Source: Acidobacteriota bacterium (lineage in GTDB: Bacteria; Acidobacteriota; Blastocatellia; Pyrinomonadales; Pyrinomonadaceae). From it: 10,329 bases of DNA. The notes beneath the pieces are model-generated. The model had not been told where the DNA came from and did not search any database. It saw nothing but the letters and a program-made list of their open reading frames with translations. Shown here piece after piece: positions 7,817 through 10,329 of this stretch. Location of the stretch: assembly GCA_029777145.1 (NCBI GenBank), contig JAKOSS010000092.1, positions 1-10,329 of the forward strand. The letters run 5' to 3'. A program made the position numbers and the translations under genes. Numbering within the stretch: position 1 is the first letter of the stretch; every line of letters begins with the position of its first letter.

Positions 7817-7902
7817 GATTGTGCCTTCGGATATGTACCCGCATGAAGTCGGATCATGAGTCATGCCTTATGGTTTTCGGCCCGTGCCAGGTTTTAATGT
7901 TG

Positions 7903-8019
7903 CCACGACCTTCAGGTCGTGGTGCCAGTCGATAGATAAGCCGGGCTTAAGCGCAATCGAAAATCACGGGCTGAAGCCCAGGTTCTGAGGCGACCTGATC
8001 CACGGCCTGAAGGCCGTGG
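7903..8019. repeat. BIME/REP-like palindromes in opposite orientation
   Basis: Two 20-base palindromes bound the element: CCACGACCTTCAGGTCGTGG (7903-7922) and CCACGGCCTGAAGGCCGTGG (8000-8019). Reverse-complementing the first gives 18/20 identity to the second, and the two differences are partners in one base pair (A-T versus G-C), so pairing is kept. Between them lie GGGCTGAAGCCC (7968-7979) and the overlapping palindromes AAGCCGGGCTT (7938-7948) and GCTTAAGC (7945-7952). The CTGAAG core, or its complement, recurs in three hairpins. An inverted pair of REP hairpins is the layout of bacterial BIMEs, which RAYT transposases mobilise; no such gene is in the window. Confidence 0.6.
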
Positions 8020-8187
8020 AAATTTAAAGGCCGAAGACCTTCCGAGGTTCGAATCGTACCAGCGGGCCCGGTAGTAGTGAAGTCCGGTGAATTCGTCGTA
8101 CTCGCGGCCGGTGAATCGGTACCTCGTCGCGAGATTCCCGGTCGCGTTGCCGAATGAATCACGCGACGCCGTGCCAACGCGAGAAGC
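7912..8187 (-). pseudogene. Rhs core remnant with tip replaced by palindromic repeats
   Basis: The minus-strand frame is open from 8187 (just after an in-frame TAG at 8188-8190) to a TGA at 7912-7914. Its first half encodes ATGNLATRYRFTGREYDEF and continues TGLHYYRARWYDSNLGR, the conserved end of the Rhs repeat-associated core. Homology to the large Rhs gene at the right edge stops abruptly at 8042, just before the FISEDPIG motif. The remaining 43 codons read through the palindromic repeat cluster and make a low-complexity, basic tail. There is no start codon and no toxin domain. I read it as a displaced Rhs tip fragment whose 3' part was removed or overwritten by repeat insertion. Confidence 0.75.
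8042..8153. repeat. Direct repeat of the Rhs core (second copy 10218-10329)
   Basis: These 112 bases align without gaps to 10218-10329 in the same orientation with 12 mismatches by my count (about 89% identity). The encoded peptides differ at one residue (Glu versus Asp after GREYD) across TGNLATRYRFTGREYD to NLGR, so most changes are silent. The copies flank the toxin-immunity module. The second copy runs off the window edge, so the repeat may be longer. Confidence 0.85.
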
Positions 8188-8221
8188 CTACGTCAACCTC
8201 AGAGATTGTACGGGACAGTCG

Positions 8222-8551
8222 CTATGTCCGCAGCTTCATAAATCGTTCAAATTCCTCTGTCTCCTCATCCGAAAGCAAGAGGTAAACGTCTTTCTCGTGA
8301 ACAGCCGAAACAAGGAGCGGCTCACGGGACTCTCTAATCAGGCAAAGATCTTCCGGTCGATCCGGTTGTTCCCAAGAAGCGAAGTTTTCAGACAGACGTA
8401 ACAAAGCTTTGAGTGATTCGCGATCGAAACGATACCTGAGCACGCGTGCCGTATGGCCATGCAAACGCGTTCCCGGCCATTCCGACTCCATTGAATCTAA
8501 GAACCAAAACGATGAGAGCGATTCGAGTGCCATCCTTCTGGATTCGAACAA
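8222..8551 (-). CDS. Small hypothetical protein in the Rhs locus, 5' end uncertain
   Basis: A 109-residue frame when started at TTG 8551; an ATG in the same frame lies at 8533. It looks like a real soluble protein: aromatic and Leu-rich N-terminus (ESLSSFWFLDSM), Arg-rich middle, acidic C-terminus (LLLSDEETEEFERFMKLR). I do not recognise the family. The frame stays open upstream to a TAG at 8609-8611 and reads ARGYRDTILLIVRNEIALFE, which appears protein-like but has no ATG, GTG or TTG start. In the next frame the bases before it read ALRSGIQRLVESA. The gene may therefore have lost its start or suffered a frameshift near 8605. It lies about 100 bases downstream of the candidate immunity gene, in the same orientation, so it could be an orphan immunity gene or unrelated cargo. 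Confidence 0.5.
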   Translation of the reverse strand: MFESRRMALESLSSFWFLDSMESEWPGTRLHGHTARVLRYRFDRESLKALLRLSENFASWEQPDRPEDLCLIRESREPLLVSAVHEKDVYLLLSDEETEEFERFMKLRT

Positions 8552-8648
8552 CGCTATTTCATTTCGAACGATGAGCAGAATCGTATCGCGGTAACCACGC
8601 GCTTTCGACTAGCCGCTGGATCCCGCTTCGAAGCGCGCGACCGAGTTA

Positions 8649-9032
8649 TTAGGAAGATTGGATTTCAACCCCTTCACAAAGAAACCGACCTTGAAAGCCA
8701 TCAAGAAAGTCGAAGTAGATGCAAAACCTTCCGTCCGCCGAAGTGTCGTACAATTCTCCATTAGTCTCAAGTCGACCTCGGTAAAGTGTGTCGATAGTCA
8801 ACGTGTCTGCATCGCGGGTGTTGTCAAACTTGAGTTCAAGCAACTCGGCGTTTCGAAACGTTAGCTCGACCCGAAAAACATCAGATGACCGCTTGAAGCC
8901 AAAAACCAAATCGTGATCCACGTAAGACCATCCTGAGAAGTCGAAATCATTATGGAAATCGAAACTTGTTTGACCGGACTCGAACCGAGCCAAATCTCGA
9001 AACAGCTCAATATTTTCAAGAAACAATTTCAT
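8649..9032 (-). CDS. Candidate immunity protein for the Rhs toxin
   Basis: A 127-residue acidic protein with roughly 25 Asp/Glu against 13 Lys/Arg. It is rich in Phe and alternating beta-type segments (DLVFGFKRSSDVFRVELTF, RFCIYFDFLDGFQGRF) and has no signal peptide or membrane helix, so it is probably cytoplasmic. I do not recognise the family. The call rests on position: its ATG (9030-9032) overlaps the TGA of the Rhs-toxin gene (9029-9031) as ATGA, the usual place and coupling of a cognate immunity gene in polymorphic toxin systems. Its low charge would suit binding a basic nuclease-like toxin tip. The DNA is visibly more AT-rich than the exporter operon, as expected for a freely exchanged module. 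Confidence 0.72.
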   Translation of the reverse strand: MKLFLENIELFRDLARFESGQTSFDFHNDFDFSGWSYVDHDLVFGFKRSSDVFRVELTFRNAELLELKFDNTRDADTLTIDTLYRGRLETNGELYDTSADGRFCIYFDFLDGFQGRFLCEGVEIQSS

Positions 9033-10329
9033 CTGTTGCGTTTCTCCAAGTACTTTCTGACTAATCGAATATCCGACTGAGTCATCGGATGAGCGAGTCG
9101 TGTGTCACGCGATATGCTTCGAAGTTCGCCGTTAAGGAAATTCTTGTTATAGATCTGAAAATGCGGCGTCGGTACGCCCCCGTGAGTCTTGCCCGCGAGG
9201 TCGAATCGAATTTGCTGAGTCGGAGTTCGAATCGTCACGGAGTTCCTATTTTGATTTTGAATGACCAGATCATTAGCCTGCTCAACTAGAGTGGGGCTGC
9301 ATGGATTATGCGTCAACAACCCCGACGCGCCGACGAAGTAATTGTGATTGCCTTCGACCGTGAAGTTGAAGACCTCGCCGCTGCCTTCGAATTCGATTCC
9401 GAGAAGCGTTGCCCATGTCCCGTTCGCGCGGCGGATCTGATCTCCCGGCTTCAGGTCCTTTGTTTCACGCCATTCGCCGTCATCCCGATTTGTCGCAAGG
9501 CTGTCGCGCCACCAATCGGTTCTGACTAAGAACGGATGCTCGGAGGTGACGCCAATCGGTCGTTCTTCGCCGTCGATTTTCAATCGATAAACATCATCTG
9601 CCGCTCGCGTGAATTTCTCAGTTACTCGCCGGTACTCGAGCAGCCCGGTGGATTCATTGTAGCTCAGGACGCTGTCGCCCGCGTCAATCGTCTCAATCGG
9701 CTTTGTGCCGTCGTCGGTCAGAACTTCGGTTCCGGCCTCGAAACATCTCGCGCACGGTACGGCACCTGTCTCACCTGCGACCGGGCCGGCGAGGGTCGTG
9801 AACAGAGCGCTCGCCCGAGAGATGTCCTGGGCAACGAATACCGCGCGTTCCCAGCCGTCGATGTCGTCGCAGAAGATCGCTGCCCCGATTCCCTTGCCGA
9901 CACGGAACATGTCCACGAACCCGCGTGCGACTCCGAGTGCCGTGATCGGTTGCAGTCGGATACCCTCATTGTAGATCGGGATCGGGGCGTAACCGATGAT
10001 TGGATCGCCGGCAACCGATTCGACCGCATCGATGGTACCGTCAAGCCCGTCGAGATATTCAAGGACAGTCGCCGGACTTCTCCCGGCCGGTATTCCGTCC
10101 CGCCCCAAGTCGATGAGTCCGCTCGGATCAGCTGCTCCCAGCGGCCCGTTGCCGACGTACCCATAAAGATTGACATCGCCGCCCGCGAAGCCGATCGGGT
10201 CTTCGGAGATGAATCGGCCGAGGTTCGAATCGTACCAGCGGGCCCGGTAGTAGTGGAGTCCGGTGAAATCATCATACTCGCGGCCGGTAAATCTGTATCT
10301 CGTCGCAAGGTTGCCGGTTGCGCTGCCGA
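9029..10329 (-). CDS. Rhs-family polymorphic toxin with HINT domain, partial (5' end outside window)
   Basis: The frame enters from the right edge and ends at TGA 9029-9031; 432 residues are visible. A TTG at 10108 would be a false start, since the Rhs core continues in frame upstream of it. In order: Rhs core (TGNLATRYRFTGREYD to NLGRFISEDPIGFAGGDVN, then LYGYVGNGPLGAADPSGL, ~1-70); a linker of ~120 residues; a HINT domain (~195-341) opening at Cys195 in RCFEAGTEVLTDDGTKPIE, with the TSEH motif (His264) and closing LLTHN; and an 89-residue C-terminal toxin (~344-432) with GKTHGGVPTPHFQIY and a basic end. Rhs shells encapsulate the toxin; HINT domains cut it free autocatalytically. The tip reminds me of the 'toxin 24' group of predicted RNases, from memory only. 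The delivery system is not visible. Confidence 0.9.
   Translation of the reverse strand, partial: GSATGNLATRYRFTGREYDDFTGLHYYRARWYDSNLGRFISEDPIGFAGGDVNLYGYVGNGPLGAADPSGLIDLGRDGIPAGRSPATVLEYLDGLDGTIDAVESVAGDPIIGYAPIPIYNEGIRLQPITALGVARGFVDMFRVGKGIGAAIFCDDIDGWERAVFVAQDISRASALFTTLAGPVAGETGAVPCARCFEAGTEVLTDDGTKPIETIDAGDSVLSYNESTGLLEYRRVTEKFTRAADDVYRLKIDGEERPIGVTSEHPFLVRTDWWRDSLATNRDDGEWRETKDLKPGDQIRRANGTWATLLGIEFEGSGEVFNFTVEGNHNYFVGASGLLTHNPCSPTLVEQANDLVIQNQNRNSVTIRTPTQQIRFDLAGKTHGGVPTPHFQIYNKNFLNGELRSISRDTRLAHPMTQSDIRLVRKYLEKRNR

Noticed and set aside
7567..7818. Short plus-strand frames within the composite inverted repeat
   Set aside because: They run through hairpins, are Arg/Ala-rich, lack ribosome-binding sites and show no domain.
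7947..8177. 76-codon minus-strand frame over the Rhs remnant
   Set aside because: It is a shifted frame; the Rhs core homology is in the frame open from 8187 to 7912.
10106..10108. TTG as the start of the Rhs-toxin gene
   Set aside because: The same frame continues upstream with canonical Rhs core sequence to the window edge, so the gene begins outside the window.
9718..10308. 196-codon minus-strand frame overlapping the Rhs gene
   Set aside because: It is Ser/Arg-rich with no domain, while the neighbouring frame carries the continuous Rhs core and HINT domain.

Overview
The window looks like chromosomal DNA of a fairly GC-rich bacterium. The paired zinc-ribbon/FHA genes, the split MacAB-type exporter, the Rhs core style and the abundant short palindromic repeats make me favour an Acidobacteriota (Blastocatellia/Pyrinomonadaceae-like) genome. 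That placement is an impression and rests on no marker gene.

Left part (1-844, minus strand): two short genes in one orientation, each starting with a CxxC...CxxC zinc ribbon. The upstream one continues into a complete FHA (phosphothreonine-binding) domain; the downstream one runs off the window edge. A 261-base divergent intergenic region separates them from the next operon.

Centre (1106-7130, plus strand): an ABC-type tripartite exporter in split form. The order is a periplasmic adaptor (MacA/HlyD-like), a stand-alone MacB/LolD-type ATPase, a seven-helix membrane protein of unknown function that overlaps the ATPase by 4 bases, then two separate, non-identical MacB/FtsX-type permeases. The parts are those of MacAB or LolCDE machines, but the usual ATPase-permease fusion of MacB is absent and there is no outer-membrane channel gene in view. 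A candidate promoter sits so close to the first permease that its mRNA may be nearly leaderless. The two permeases are separated by 408 bases of nested inverted repeats and a 15-bp tandem array that ends at the second permease's ribosome-binding site.

Gene-free stretch (7131-7911): a repeat-rich zone with dispersed CAAGATTCA words, a 356-bp composite inverted repeat full of small hairpins, and the beginning of a BIME-like pair of palindromes in opposite orientation.

Right part (7912-10329, minus strand): a polymorphic-toxin locus. A partial Rhs protein enters from the right edge. It carries the Rhs core, a linker, a HINT autoprocessing domain and an 89-residue C-terminal toxin, and its stop overlaps the start of an acidic candidate immunity gene. 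Further along are a second small gene with a damaged or unclear 5' end and a remnant of another Rhs core, about 89% identical to the active copy, whose tip has been replaced by the palindromes. The layout fits toxin-tip exchange and decay at an Rhs locus.
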